From NCBI GenBank assembly GCA_026417515.1, contig JAOADC010000018.1, positions 1-43,874 of the forward strand: a stretch of DNA of 43,874 nucleotides, given 5' to 3'. This stretch comes from Actinomycetota bacterium. GTDB taxonomy: Bacteria; Actinomycetota; Aquicultoria; SKW223. A program made the position numbers and the translations under genes. Shown here in pieces: positions 25,571 to 33,935 of this stretch. Position 1 is the first letter of the stretch. Every line of letters begins with the position of its first letter. The notes below the pieces were generated by a model, which was given only the letters and a program-made list of their open reading frames with translations, did not search any database and was not told where the DNA came from.

Positions 25571-26470
25571 TCACTTTTGTTTCTTTTCCGATTGGATGGC
25601 ACGCACACGGCAAAGAGCACAGATTTCTTGAGTTGAGGGCTCTCCACAGATTTTGCAGTCAAAGATAAGATCCTTTTGCTTTTTCCCCACTTTCTTGTAG
25701 ATTCTTTTGAAGTTATCAAGTATTTGGCGCCTCATTCCTGGAGATACCTCATCAATCTGAGAAAAAACTGATTTTAAAGAATGCCCCTTCTTATCTGATA
25801 CGGGACATTCACCACTGACATAGTCAAGACCAAGGATATCGCAGTAAATTTTTGTTAAAGACTCTGGAATCCGATAAAGTGGTTTTATCTTAATTGGTAT
25901 TCCATCCCTCGAACTAACGAGATAAGAAGCAGGTATATTATCCTTCTTTGAAATAAAGTTCTTTATCGTGAAAAGAAAAATATCGTCAAATGTATGTGCC
26001 GTTGCCAGAACATTACAATTAAGATCTCTTGCAATACGGTTAAAAATATTCCTTTTAATGGCTCCACATACCGCACATGCAGGGAAACTTCCTATAGGTT
26101 CAATCCTTACTGAATAATCTTCAAGGTAATATACTTTAAGGTCGGTCCCAATTTTTTCTGCTGCCTTCCTTGCTTTTTCTAATACACTATCTGAATACGA
26201 CCCAAAACCAAGATGTAGGTGAAATGGAATTACCTTTACACCGATCTTTTTTTCAGCTTTCTTGAACACACTCAAAAGAGTTGTGCTATCTTTTCCTCCA
26301 GAAAAACCGAGAGCAACCTTTTGTCCTTGCTTTACCATTCTGTGAGAACGAATAGTTGAGATGACCCTTCTTGAAATAAATTCAGGTATGCAATCATTGC
26401 ATATATGGGCACCGAATTCTTTAAGTTCGAGCACCTGTTTATCACTATTTTTGCAGATAAAACACTTCAA
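25571..26470 (-). CDS. ttuA: tRNA-5-methyluridine(54) 2-sulfurtransferase TtuA-like
   Basis: The 299-residue PP-loop enzyme has a zinc ribbon at each end (CFICKNS...CNDC; CKICG...CALC) and the ATP motif SGGKDST near residue 56. Three Cys positions match the Fe-S cluster of TtuA: CAVCG near 131 and the Cys of GECPVS near 219. Known: TtuA makes 2-thioribothymidine at tRNA position 54, a modification that stabilises tRNA in thermophiles; relatives (TtcA, Ncs6) thiolate positions 32 or 34. Start TTG 26470 with GGAGGAG. Its sulfur carrier TtuB is not encoded nearby. Confidence 0.85.
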   Translation of the reverse strand: MKCFICKNSDKQVLELKEFGAHICNDCIPEFISRRVISTIRSHRMVKQGQKVALGFSGGKDSTTLLSVFKKAEKKIGVKVIPFHLHLGFGSYSDSVLEKARKAAEKIGTDLKVYYLEDYSVRIEPIGSFPACAVCGAIKRNIFNRIARDLNCNVLATAHTFDDIFLFTIKNFISKKDNIPASYLVSSRDGIPIKIKPLYRIPESLTKIYCDILGLDYVSGECPVSDKKGHSLKSVFSQIDEVSPGMRRQILDNFKRIYKKVGKKQKDLIFDCKICGEPSTQEICALCRVRAIQSEKKQK

Positions 26471-26501
26471 GATTCTTTCTCCTCCAATGTAATAAAATAT
26501 G

Positions 26502-26531
26502 TTGACACTACGCAGTAGAAGCGCTTAAGAT
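26502..26531 (+). promoter_or_regulatory. Promoter for the structured leader
   Basis: A consensus TTGACA (26502-26507) lies 18 bases from TAAGAT (26526-26531). The predicted transcription start, about 26538, precedes the GC-rich folded leader. Confidence 0.55.
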
Positions 26532-26537
26532 TTTAAA

Positions 26538-26612
26538 CACTAACCCAGACGGTGGGTAGAGCCTCCCCATGGCCGACAGCCAGCAGCGTGGCGAGGGCCC
26601 TCTGGGGAGCAA
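26538..26612 (+). promoter_or_regulatory. GC-rich structured 5' leader (unknown class)
   Basis: A first hairpin, ACCCA-GACGG-TGGGT (26543-26557), is followed by a three-tier hairpin. CTCCCCA (26563-26569) pairs with TGGGGAG (26603-26609), GGCC (26571-26574) with GGCC (26596-26599), and GCCA with TGGC around a GCAGCG loop. The element is followed by an A-rich run up to the 44-codon gene. No known riboswitch consensus was recognised. It could be a riboswitch, a protein-binding leader or a separate small RNA. Confidence 0.5.
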
Positions 26613-26628
26613 AAAAAGAAAAGACAAA

Positions 26629-26763
26629 ATGCGATTCTTAGAGCAAATTAGAGAATTTGTAAAGAAAGAAGACCCTATATTATGGCTATCATTATTCTTA
26701 GCCACCATTATCTCAATTCTCTTCTATGCTTTCACTGTCTTTTACGTTAGATACTTCGGTTAG
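26629..26763 (+). CDS. 44-residue single-pass membrane protein
   Basis: From ATG 26629 the product reads MRFLEQIREFVKKEDPI, then one hydrophobic helix (about residues 18-38), ending YVRYFG. The track begins at ATG 26569, which would add 20 polar residues encoded by the folded leader; neither start has a clear ribosome site. It has the size and layout of a small single-span subunit such as SecE, but lacks the Trp-Pro signature, so no name is given. It is followed after 5 bases by an HTH-like gene. Confidence 0.5.
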   Translation: MRFLEQIREFVKKEDPILWLSLFLATIISILFYAFTVFYVRYFG

Positions 26764-26768
26764 TCGCT

Positions 26769-27218
26769 ATGAAAGAAAGATTACTAACGATTAAAGAGGC
26801 TTCTGAAATTTTGGGCATTCAAGAAATTATGCTTATAAATGCTCTCTCACTAGATGGTTCACTCAGTTCAGAAAGTAGCATAAAAGAATCTGAACTCCTG
26901 AAATTATTATCAAACAGAGAAATAAAAGCGCGTATTAGTGATGAGTCTTCTTCTTATGAGATTGAGTTATCAAGAATTGAAGAGGTTGCTAACGAAACTA
27001 TATTATTTCTACTGTTAAAAAAGGAAAACGAAGATAAGAGTATTGATAATCTTTTTTTGGAGTTAAGGACCGATAAAACTAATTTCTCCCTGGTAGAATC
27101 CTTAAAGGTTATTAAAGAACTGATTCTAAGTTCTAAAATCTCTGAATCATGTTGTATTTTCATTGATAAAAACAAGGTTGAAGTTTCTGAATTTTTCAGA
27201 GATTTTGAAATCTTTTAA
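26769..27218 (+). CDS. Hypothetical protein with N-terminal MerR-like helix-turn-helix
   Basis: The 149-residue acidic protein opens with LLTIKEASEILGIQEIMLINAL, which resembles the DNA-binding helix-turn-helix of MerR/excisionase proteins. The rest is helical, with two Cys together near residue 137 (SCCIF), and has no recognised domain. It starts 5 bases after the small membrane gene, so translation is probably coupled. Its stop is interlocked with that of nadE (TTAA). Confidence 0.55.
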   Translation: MKERLLTIKEASEILGIQEIMLINALSLDGSLSSESSIKESELLKLLSNREIKARISDESSSYEIELSRIEEVANETILFLLLKKENEDKSIDNLFLELRTDKTNFSLVESLKVIKELILSSKISESCCIFIDKNKVEVSEFFRDFEIF

Positions 27219-27955
27219 TAGTTAAAAATTACCGGTAGATTTCTTTTGTGTTCAGAGTTTTTAATCATTTTGGTAACTTTTTCATAAATTGCTGGATCTA
27301 TTTTTTCTTCTTGTCTGGACTCAATAAAGTACAAGGCTTTATCAAGTTCCTGATATGTTATACCCATTTCTCCTTCATCAGTTTGATCTTTCCATAGACC
27401 AGCGCTTGGTGGTTTGGTTATTATTCTCTCTGGAATACCAAGATATCTGGCAAGCTCTCTAACCTCTGTCTTATAGAGCGAACCTATTGGCAGAAAATCG
27501 CAAGCACCATCCCCATACTTTGTAAAGTAACCAACCATTAACTCGCTCTTGTTTCCTGTTCCAGCAACGAGTTTATTGTGGGAATTTGAAAAGAAGTAGA
27601 TGGTCATCATTCTTAAACGAGGCTTTAGATTGGCTCTTGCAATCATATTTCCTTCAGGCAGTTTTGACGTAAGCAAGTTGAAAACATCTGTAACATCAAT
27701 CTCTTGATAGTTGAGATTAAACTTCTCTGCAACTAACCTAGCATCCATCTTGTCGTCTTCACTTGATTCAATTCCTATGAAGACAGCAAGGTGTTTATCT
27801 CCAAGTATTTGCTTGAGAAGAACAGAGACGACTGAAGAATCAATTCCACCTGAAATGCCTGCAACTGTTCCTTCAGCGTGTGAAACTTCAAAGAATGATT
27901 CAAACCAGGATTCAAACTTTCTTACAAATTCTTCTGGTTTAAAATCGCTTCTCAT
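27215..27955 (-). CDS. nadE: NH3-dependent NAD+ synthetase
   Basis: The 246-residue protein has the PP-loop SGGIDSSVV near residue 35, GTGNKSELMVGYFTKYGDG near 140 (NAD+ synthetase signature) and KPPSAGLWKDQTDE. It makes NAD+ from deamido-NAD+, ATP and ammonia in the cytoplasm. There is no glutaminase (nitrilase) domain, so ammonia is the donor. The ATG is 8 bases after the preceding flavoprotein gene and lacks a ribosome site. Confidence 0.95.
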   Translation of the reverse strand: MRSDFKPEEFVRKFESWFESFFEVSHAEGTVAGISGGIDSSVVSVLLKQILGDKHLAVFIGIESSEDDKMDARLVAEKFNLNYQEIDVTDVFNLLTSKLPEGNMIARANLKPRLRMMTIYFFSNSHNKLVAGTGNKSELMVGYFTKYGDGACDFLPIGSLYKTEVRELARYLGIPERIITKPPSAGLWKDQTDEGEMGITYQELDKALYFIESRQEEKIDPAIYEKVTKMIKNSEHKRNLPVIFNY

Positions 27956-27963
27956 TACTTAAA

Positions 27964-28527
27964 TTATAAACCTAATTTTTCAACGAAGTGGCGTATCTTT
28001 TCTTTCAAAATATGACGATCAGGCAGATCTGAAGGATCTTCTACTTCAAGCAAGGAAAAGGTATCTAAGTACTCCCCTTCCATAGCATTGGATGCTGCCT
28101 TAAAAATGCTTACAGTATTTCTAAGATCAATTTGAGAACCTCGTGAACCAACTACGACGCCTGCGATTCTTAAAGGCTTTTCTCTAACTTTCTTTCTTAG
28201 TTTGTTTTTTAAAGCCCACAATGCTTGCAACCTATCAATGAACGCTTTTAATTGTGCTGAAGGTCCAGAGAAAAAAACTGGAGTTCCAATAATGATGAAA
28301 TCGGATTCTCTTATCTTCTCGTAGATAGATATCATAGAATCGAAGATAACGCATCCTTCTCTATCATAGCAGGCAAGACACTCTGTACATGGCGAAATCT
28401 TTAATACAGAGATCTGGAGATATTCAACCTGATGGCCTCTTTCAGTAAGAATCTCGCTAAAATTCCTGAGAACTCTTCCAGTGGAACCCTCAGATCTTGA
28501 GCTTCCATTAAGAATAAGGACTTTCAT
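27964..28527 (-). CDS. NADPH-dependent FMN reductase / iron-sulfur flavoprotein family
   Basis: The 187-residue flavodoxin-like protein carries the FMN phosphate loop LILNGSSRSEGST at the N-terminus. A Cys pattern PCTECLACYDREGC near residue 47 may bind an iron-sulfur cluster as in Isf proteins. GTPVFFSGPSAQLKAFIDR near residue 81 is the second FMN-binding loop. It is likely a small electron carrier or quinone/flavin reductase. It lies between the cytochrome lipoprotein and nadE genes. Confidence 0.85.
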   Translation of the reverse strand: MKVLILNGSSRSEGSTGRVLRNFSEILTERGHQVEYLQISVLKISPCTECLACYDREGCVIFDSMISIYEKIRESDFIIIGTPVFFSGPSAQLKAFIDRLQALWALKNKLRKKVREKPLRIAGVVVGSRGSQIDLRNTVSIFKAASNAMEGEYLDTFSLLEVEDPSDLPDRHILKEKIRHFVEKLGL

Positions 28528-28528
28528 C

Positions 28529-28852
28529 TTACTTATAAGTCTTTTTCAGGTAATCAAGTAGTAAGGGGTAGTCTTCTTCAGTGAGGTTGGCACCATTATC
28601 GTACTGATACATCTTTTTAAGAACATTCTCCCACTCATCACCTCTATGTCCACTCTTTTCAATTCTATCGAGGTCATGACAGAAACCACATTTAGCAGCA
28701 AAGAATGCAGCTTGATCGAGTTCCTCTTTCTTTTTTTTATCGATCGATGCATCGACGTTATTTTCCTTTGTTTTTGAAGACGAGCAACCGATAAGAAGTA
28801 AAGAGAGTGCAAGAGAAATGATTAGAAGAATAGCAAGGATTCTTGATTTCAA
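28529..28852 (-). CDS. Small c-type cytochrome lipoprotein
   Basis: From TTG 28852 (ribosome site GAGGTGATGG) the protein begins with a clean lipoprotein signal (MKSRILAILL, lipobox LLIGC). A charged linker follows, then one heme c motif CGFCH near residue 54, and a helical end with KMYQYDNGANLTEEDY, where the Met may be the distal heme ligand. It has about 107 residues, whereas the track's GTG start at 28891 adds 13 residues before the signal. It probably sits on the outer face of the membrane as an electron carrier. It is followed by the flavoprotein gene at 1 base. Confidence 0.8.
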   Translation of the reverse strand: MKSRILAILLIISLALSLLLIGCSSSKTKENNVDASIDKKKKEELDQAAFFAAKCGFCHDLDRIEKSGHRGDEWENVLKKMYQYDNGANLTEEDYPLLLDYLKKTYK

Positions 28853-28934
28853 AAAACCATCACCTCGCACCTTGTTTGTTAAACTATTCACCAGTTAAAG
28901 ATAAACTCCCCAGAATACTTTGTAAAGAAAAAAT

Positions 28935-31331
28935 TCAGAATAGAGTTGGCATATCTTCACTACCTGATTTCTGATAATCTAAGAGATTTTTATTGAAACC
29001 CAGGACTTCCAAAACCCTTAAGGCTGCTGGATATATCTGGTGATTTAAATAGTAATCGACATCGTAATTGCTTACGTCAACGAACTCCAGTGGTTCTGCT
29101 CTGTCAGCAATGGAGCCGCTACCTTCAACAATTATGTATCTTATTTGCTCTCCTTTGCTTATATCATATCCCCTATCTATTAATTTTCTCGCTGCTACAG
29201 CATGAGGAGTTTTTTGTTTATACTCGTCGAGTTCTTTTCCAAGTTGCGCAACCATCGATAGATCCTTTAAAGAAACTTTTCTCGACTTAACCTTAGAAAC
29301 AACATCTCTTACCTCACTGAGCGCTTCATCAATCTTTCCATCAAGAACTTTCCTCAAAACGCTCATTTGAAGTTTTTTTGCTAATTCGCACCAATCTTTT
29401 CTAACTGCTTCAAAACCTCTCACAAGTAACCTGTTTGAACTGTCCACTAATGCGTATCTTTTTTTAGCTGCTTTTTTCTCTCTTGTAAACGAGAATATTC
29501 CCTTTCTATAGACTCCCTGGAGTTCAAGTTCCATTATTCCAGGAAGCGAAGAATTTATCTCATTTAAGAAAGCAATCGCCTTCTCCTTAGAATCAACCTT
29601 AAGAAAGAGTGAATCTGTGTCACCATAGATTACCTCTCCAAAATTTTCGGCTTCTGAAACAGCAAGTTTTATAAAATGCCTACCGAAAGCAGCGCAGGAC
29701 TCTGCACACTGCCTGCAATACCAGCGTGCACCTGAGTAAGCAAGGTAACCATAGCTTGCATTCGCAAGCACTTTAAGTGCGCCTTGCATTTCTTTTGTGT
29801 AACTGAAACCCTCTTCATTTTCTTTTAAATTCTTAAGTTTTTCTTTGAGTTCAAACCTTCTTTTAAGGACTTCTTCAACACATGAGGAAATAAAACCCTT
29901 TCTTTCAGCACAGAACCAAAATTCCTTTTCAGGAACTTTGTGTTTCATTGTTGAATCTTTACAGCAATCGCAGTTAAGTGTTTCAGGCGAAATATTAAAA
30001 GAAACGATTATCGAAGGATAGAGCGAACGGAAATCAAAAACTGCCAAGTTTTCATGTAGGCCAGGTTTTGGTTCTATAACGTAACCACCTGCGTAAGGTT
30101 CTACTTTCCTTCTTTCTAAAATCTCATCCTGCTTTGGAAGATTAAGAGCAACAGCATTGAAATCTCTGGTCTTCTTAACAAGATAGTTGTCAACCAGCAG
30201 CCCATAGGTTTCTCTAGTTGCATCAAATGGAGTTTCTCCAGATATGTTTGACAATGAAAGTATCTGAGGTAGAAGTGACCTTGCTAATTTATATGTCAAA
30301 ATGGCATCGTTTCTGGAATATGCTACCAATTCTTCTCTTGGACCCTCTCTCCAGAGCATAATGATTTTTTCATATCCAATCTCTTCTTTGCCTTCTCCCA
30401 CTATTTCAGAAGCAACTTCGTTGAGAGTTAAGACCTCAGATTGCAGTTGGGGAGCAAGAATGTTCTGCACAAAAGGAAAAAGATCAATATGAACGGCGCC
30501 TTCAATTCTTGCAGCGTATCCCCTTCCCCTTCTAACCCACTTTAAGGTTGATCCTCCCTTTAAAAAGGGGAGTTTGAGACGATAATTCCTAATCTTTTCT
30601 CTAATGATGTCTAAGTCAAAACCATCTGAGTTGTACCCAACAATAAAATCTGGATCGTATTCTTTTAAAAATTCAACAAAACCCATTAAAAGTTCTTTTT
30701 CGTCTTCAAATTGCTTATCAGATCCTTCTGCGTAAGATGCAGCATATACAAAAGCCTTTTCTTCTGAGACTGCAAATGAGATAAGAACGATTTGACCATC
30801 AACGTACTCAATATCGAAAGCAAGAATCTTAAAATCAGGAAAACTGCCGATTTTTGACTGTTGAATCTCAACCAGTTTATAGGTTGGATAAGATGAAAGT
30901 TCTTGTATTTTTAAATCGCTTAAAGTAACCTCAGCTTCGACCCAACTTGCAGGAGAAATACACTTGTCCCTCAGAAATCTTTTGTATTGATTTAAGGTAT
31001 GTTCATAGCATTCATTTATGATTGGCTTGTGCTTTATAGCATCTCTTAATCTTTGAAGGTCCGATGGCTTTCTTGCATAAACTTTAAGCAATTCAACTTC
31101 TTTTCCATTAAGCAATTTATTTTCAATACTATGGCCAGAAAATTCTGGACATTTCTTTAATTCTTGAAGAGTCTTTTGAAGATCGTTAAAGTGAACATAA
31201 AAATATGGTTGAATGCTCTCATCAACTAAGACGACCTTGCTACCATCACTTTTCTTAGCAAGCAGGATATTTAAGGTTTGCTGGCCACTCTGCTGGTAGG
31301 TTGCATCAAAAACGAAAAAAACATCTTTCAA
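28935..31331 (-). CDS. Family B DNA polymerase, archaeal-like, with 3'-5' exonuclease
   Basis: The 798-residue protein is complete. Exonuclease motifs: FDIEYVDG near residue 170, YNSDGFDLDII near 233 and YSRNDAILTYKL near 343. Polymerase motifs: DFRSLYPSIIVSFNISPETL near 432, LANASYGYLAYSGARWYCRQC near 522 and YGDTDSLF near 568. The wording of motifs A and B is closer to archaeal PolB than to E. coli Pol II. A Cys pair (CDCC) follows motif A. The chain ends in MPTLF, resembling the bacterial sliding-clamp motif QLxLF. The TTG start has GGAGGG. The role is probably replication repair or bypass; archaeal origin by transfer is inferred. Confidence 0.93.
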   Translation of the reverse strand: MKDVFFVFDATYQQSGQQTLNILLAKKSDGSKVVLVDESIQPYFYVHFNDLQKTLQELKKCPEFSGHSIENKLLNGKEVELLKVYARKPSDLQRLRDAIKHKPIINECYEHTLNQYKRFLRDKCISPASWVEAEVTLSDLKIQELSSYPTYKLVEIQQSKIGSFPDFKILAFDIEYVDGQIVLISFAVSEEKAFVYAASYAEGSDKQFEDEKELLMGFVEFLKEYDPDFIVGYNSDGFDLDIIREKIRNYRLKLPFLKGGSTLKWVRRGRGYAARIEGAVHIDLFPFVQNILAPQLQSEVLTLNEVASEIVGEGKEEIGYEKIIMLWREGPREELVAYSRNDAILTYKLARSLLPQILSLSNISGETPFDATRETYGLLVDNYLVKKTRDFNAVALNLPKQDEILERRKVEPYAGGYVIEPKPGLHENLAVFDFRSLYPSIIVSFNISPETLNCDCCKDSTMKHKVPEKEFWFCAERKGFISSCVEEVLKRRFELKEKLKNLKENEEGFSYTKEMQGALKVLANASYGYLAYSGARWYCRQCAESCAAFGRHFIKLAVSEAENFGEVIYGDTDSLFLKVDSKEKAIAFLNEINSSLPGIMELELQGVYRKGIFSFTREKKAAKKRYALVDSSNRLLVRGFEAVRKDWCELAKKLQMSVLRKVLDGKIDEALSEVRDVVSKVKSRKVSLKDLSMVAQLGKELDEYKQKTPHAVAARKLIDRGYDISKGEQIRYIIVEGSGSIADRAEPLEFVDVSNYDVDYYLNHQIYPAALRVLEVLGFNKNLLDYQKSGSEDMPTLF

Positions 31332-31385
31332 TTGATTTTACCCTCCAATCGCTTATGGAGGTACTTGTATAAAGATTTTAGAACA

Positions 31386-32087
31386 TCAGTACTTAATTTT
31401 TAAAATCTGAAGCAAATAAACAATCAGTGGTGCAACAAAAACTGAAGGTAAGAGATTTGCCAATCTTATTCTTTTTATCTCAAGTAACATAATGCCTATT
31501 CCAATTATCAATATACCTCCAGCAGCTGTCATCTCATTAATCATTGCTTTTGTGACAAAGTTTCCTGCAAAAAACCCAAGCACGGTAAGGCTTCCTTGAT
31601 AAAGAAGAATCGTGATAATGGAAAAAACGACGCCCCATCCAAGACTGGCTGCAAGTGCCATACCAGCAAATCCATCGAGAACTGCCTTTAGGGCAAGGAT
31701 TTTATAGTCGCCTGAAAGCCCATCAGTTATCGAACCAAGGATTGCCATCGGTCCTACGCAGAAGAGAAGGCTTGCGGCAATAAAACCTTCGCTAAATCTT
31801 GAATCTCTTGATTTCAATATCCTTTTCACATTATCAGCAAAACTCTCAAGAGCAGATTCGATATCAATCAGTTCACCTATTATCCCACCTATTAAGACAG
31901 CAAACAGTGGTATAAGAATATTTTTTGACTTAAATGAGTATGAAAAACCTATTGATAATGTGAATATACCAATAGCATAGAGTAGTGTTGTTCTCATCTT
32001 TTGATTGAAACCCTCGCGAATCATAGCACCTAAGGTGCCACCTAAGATAACCGCAAGTATATTTATTAATGTGCCAATTCCTCTCAT
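31386..32087 (-). CDS. DUF554 family membrane protein (YdfK/YqgA-like)
   Basis: The 233-residue protein has about six or seven hydrophobic helices. It carries GTLINILAVILGGTLGAMI at the N-terminus, IPLFAVLIGGIIGELIDIE near residue 57 and ILALKAVLDGFAGMALA near 130, as in DUF554 proteins. These are thought to be transporters of unknown substrate. The ATG start has TGGAGTAAAG. It is divergent from the radical SAM operon, with 69 bases between. Confidence 0.85.
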   Translation of the reverse strand: MRGIGTLINILAVILGGTLGAMIREGFNQKMRTTLLYAIGIFTLSIGFSYSFKSKNILIPLFAVLIGGIIGELIDIESALESFADNVKRILKSRDSRFSEGFIAASLLFCVGPMAILGSITDGLSGDYKILALKAVLDGFAGMALAASLGWGVVFSIITILLYQGSLTVLGFFAGNFVTKAMINEMTAAGGILIIGIGIMLLEIKRIRLANLLPSVFVAPLIVYLLQILKIKY

Positions 32088-32156
32088 TTGCTTTACTCCA
32101 TTTGAAAGAATTAAAATTAAAAAGCTTCAATCACTAATTTTAAAGGAGTTGCTCTA

Positions 32157-33698
32157 ATGAATTATAAGTTTGACTTCACTTTTTCTCCAGATTCACAAAA
32201 AGTAAAGGAAATTGAATGGTATGACTATAAGGAAGGAATGAAAAAAGCATACGAAAATAATAAACTTGCCCTTCTTGTAATTTCTGCCGCTTGGTGCCAC
32301 TGGTGTCATGTGATGGATGAAACGACGTTCTCAAACGACAGTTTGATATCAAAGATAAATACCGAAATGGTTGCCATAAGATGTGATGCTGATCTTGAGC
32401 CTGAGATTGAAGCGAGATACGCAGGCGAAGGATTGCCTGCCGTTTTCATTCTTTCACCACATGGAATAACAATCGGCAGCGGCAACTTTTTTACCCAGCA
32501 TGAGCTACTCTCACTAATAAATGAAGCGCAGACTTTTTTTGAAACACAGAGGAAGTACTACTTTGAAAAAAAAGAGGATTTTGAACGCAATCTTGAGAAA
32601 ATCCGATCAACAAAAACAACATTTGAAAAGGATTTTGATTTAGAGACTGTTGTCAAAGACACCATAATTCAAGCAGTGATGAACCTTGACCACGAAGAAG
32701 TTGGATTTCTTGGCGAAGGAAAGTTTCCATTTCCTGAAATGGTATCCTTCTTGTTTTCGATTGCTGAATACGAAAATCAGGAAGAGCTATTAGAAATGCC
32801 ATCCGAAATTCTCAGAGCAATTGTTGATAACCTATTTGATAAAGTCGAAGGTGGATTCTTTCGCTACGCAAGGATGAGCGACTGGTCAAACCCACAAACA
32901 GACAAACATCTATACGACAATTCTTTAATGATTGAATTATTATGCTTGGGATACAGATTAACTAAAGATATTTTGTTTTTGAATGCTGCAGAAATGACTA
33001 TAGATTTCATTGATAAAAACCTAAGAACACCTTCTGGTCTCTACGGATTTTGTGTAGATGCAAACGACGAATATTACGATAAATCTGCTGAAGAAAGGCT
33101 TTTCTCGTCTGTAAAGCCAAGAAGAATTCTCCATCCTGTTTCTGCATACAATCTAAGATTTGCATCATCTCTTATTGATGCTTATCTTGTAACTGGTAAG
33201 AATATGTATCTTGAAATTGCTCAAAGAATTATAGACGTCTTGCTCAAGGAACCTTTCTTCGATGAAGAAAGGAATCTCTTGAAGCGCTCACCAATAAAAG
33301 AAGGTTTCTTGCTACAGGATTCTGCCGAATTATTGAACGCGTTACTTAAGTGTCATCAGGTAACTAAGAAAGCGTCATTGCTTGAAATTTCCAAATCTAT
33401 TTATGAATCAATTGTGAAATCATTCTATGACCATAATAAACTCAGCTTTAAGGATAGGGTTTTAGAATCAGATGATTTAGGTGCTTTAAGCATTAACTAC
33501 CATCCACTAAACGAGAACTGCCTGCTGGCAAGATGTATCTATTATCTTTCACGCCAGGACAGTAGTTTGAAAAATGAAATAGAAAGAGCCGAAACAGTAA
33601 TTAGATTGTACTCAGAAAACATCGAAAATCTCGGTCCAAACGCTGGCCCTATCGGTCTCGCTGCCCTTTCTGCACTGAAAGCAAAGGAGGCTAATTAG
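32157..33698 (+). CDS. DUF255 thioredoxin-like / YyaL-type protein
   Basis: The 513-residue protein has an N-terminal thioredoxin-like domain with an active-site-like WCHWCHVMDETTF near residue 46. A long alpha-helical barrel-like region of the six-hairpin type follows, including YDNSLMIELLCLGYRL near 260. This is the architecture of DUF255/SPATA20-like proteins, which are usually nearer 650-700 residues, so this one is short. Function is unknown; a thiol-redox role is inferred from CHWC. It has an AAAGGAG site 8 bases before ATG. The stop overlaps the next gene's GTG by 1 base, so it heads the radical SAM operon. Confidence 0.8.
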   Translation: MNYKFDFTFSPDSQKVKEIEWYDYKEGMKKAYENNKLALLVISAAWCHWCHVMDETTFSNDSLISKINTEMVAIRCDADLEPEIEARYAGEGLPAVFILSPHGITIGSGNFFTQHELLSLINEAQTFFETQRKYYFEKKEDFERNLEKIRSTKTTFEKDFDLETVVKDTIIQAVMNLDHEEVGFLGEGKFPFPEMVSFLFSIAEYENQEELLEMPSEILRAIVDNLFDKVEGGFFRYARMSDWSNPQTDKHLYDNSLMIELLCLGYRLTKDILFLNAAEMTIDFIDKNLRTPSGLYGFCVDANDEYYDKSAEERLFSSVKPRRILHPVSAYNLRFASSLIDAYLVTGKNMYLEIAQRIIDVLLKEPFFDEERNLLKRSPIKEGFLLQDSAELLNALLKCHQVTKKASLLEISKSIYESIVKSFYDHNKLSFKDRVLESDDLGALSINYHPLNENCLLARCIYYLSRQDSSLKNEIERAETVIRLYSENIENLGPNAGPIGLAALSALKAKEAN

Positions 33699-33934
33699 TG
33701 AAAGATATATCTCGAGAAGAAACTCTGAGAATTTTTAAAAAAATCCTTGAAGAACAGGCAGATTATGATCTTGCTCAATTGGATGATGAAAAGCTGATTG
33801 AATTGATTTGCACTGGATGTCCATTTTATGATAAAGACAAGGAAAGATTAGAGTGTGGCGCTTTCAGAATACTTACAAGTATTTTGAAATCTGGCAAACT
33901 AAGATCAGATGATTTAAAGAAGATGATAGGTTAA
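33698..33934 (+). CDS. 78-residue Cys-motif protein of the radical SAM operon
   Basis: This small acidic protein has a helical N-terminal half, a Cys motif CTGCPFYDKDKERLECGAF near residues 38-56 and a short helical tail. No family is recognised. Three Cys in the pattern C-x2-C-x10-C could bind zinc or an iron-sulfur cluster. Start GTG has a full AAAGGAGG inside the end of the preceding gene, indicating strong, coupled translation. The stop is one base before the radical SAM start. It is likely a partner or carrier for the radical SAM enzyme. Confidence 0.65.
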   Translation: MKDISREETLRIFKKILEEQADYDLAQLDDEKLIELICTGCPFYDKDKERLECGAFRILTSILKSGKLRSDDLKKMIG

Positions 33935-33935
33935 G

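Noticed and set aside
25097-25668. Several overlapping ORFs (plus and minus) over the RNase P RNA region
   Set aside because: The region is fully explained by RNase P RNA on the minus strand; the peptides are shadows of a GC-rich structured RNA.
26538-26612. Signal recognition particle RNA, tRNA or mini-ykkC (guanidine-II) element
   Set aside because: The SRP GGAAG-AGCA loop, a tRNA T-loop (TTCGA) and the second ACGR hairpin are all missing.
26569-26628. N-terminal extension MADSQQRGEGPLGSKKRKDK of the small membrane protein
   Set aside because: It is encoded by the folded GC-rich leader and has no ribosome site; the ATG at 26629 gives a normal small membrane protein. Not fully excluded.
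27956-27970. TATAAT just upstream of nadE as a leaderless promoter
   Set aside because: It overlaps the stop of the upstream flavoprotein gene and no -35 lies at a proper distance; likely incidental, so it was left out of the leaderless list.
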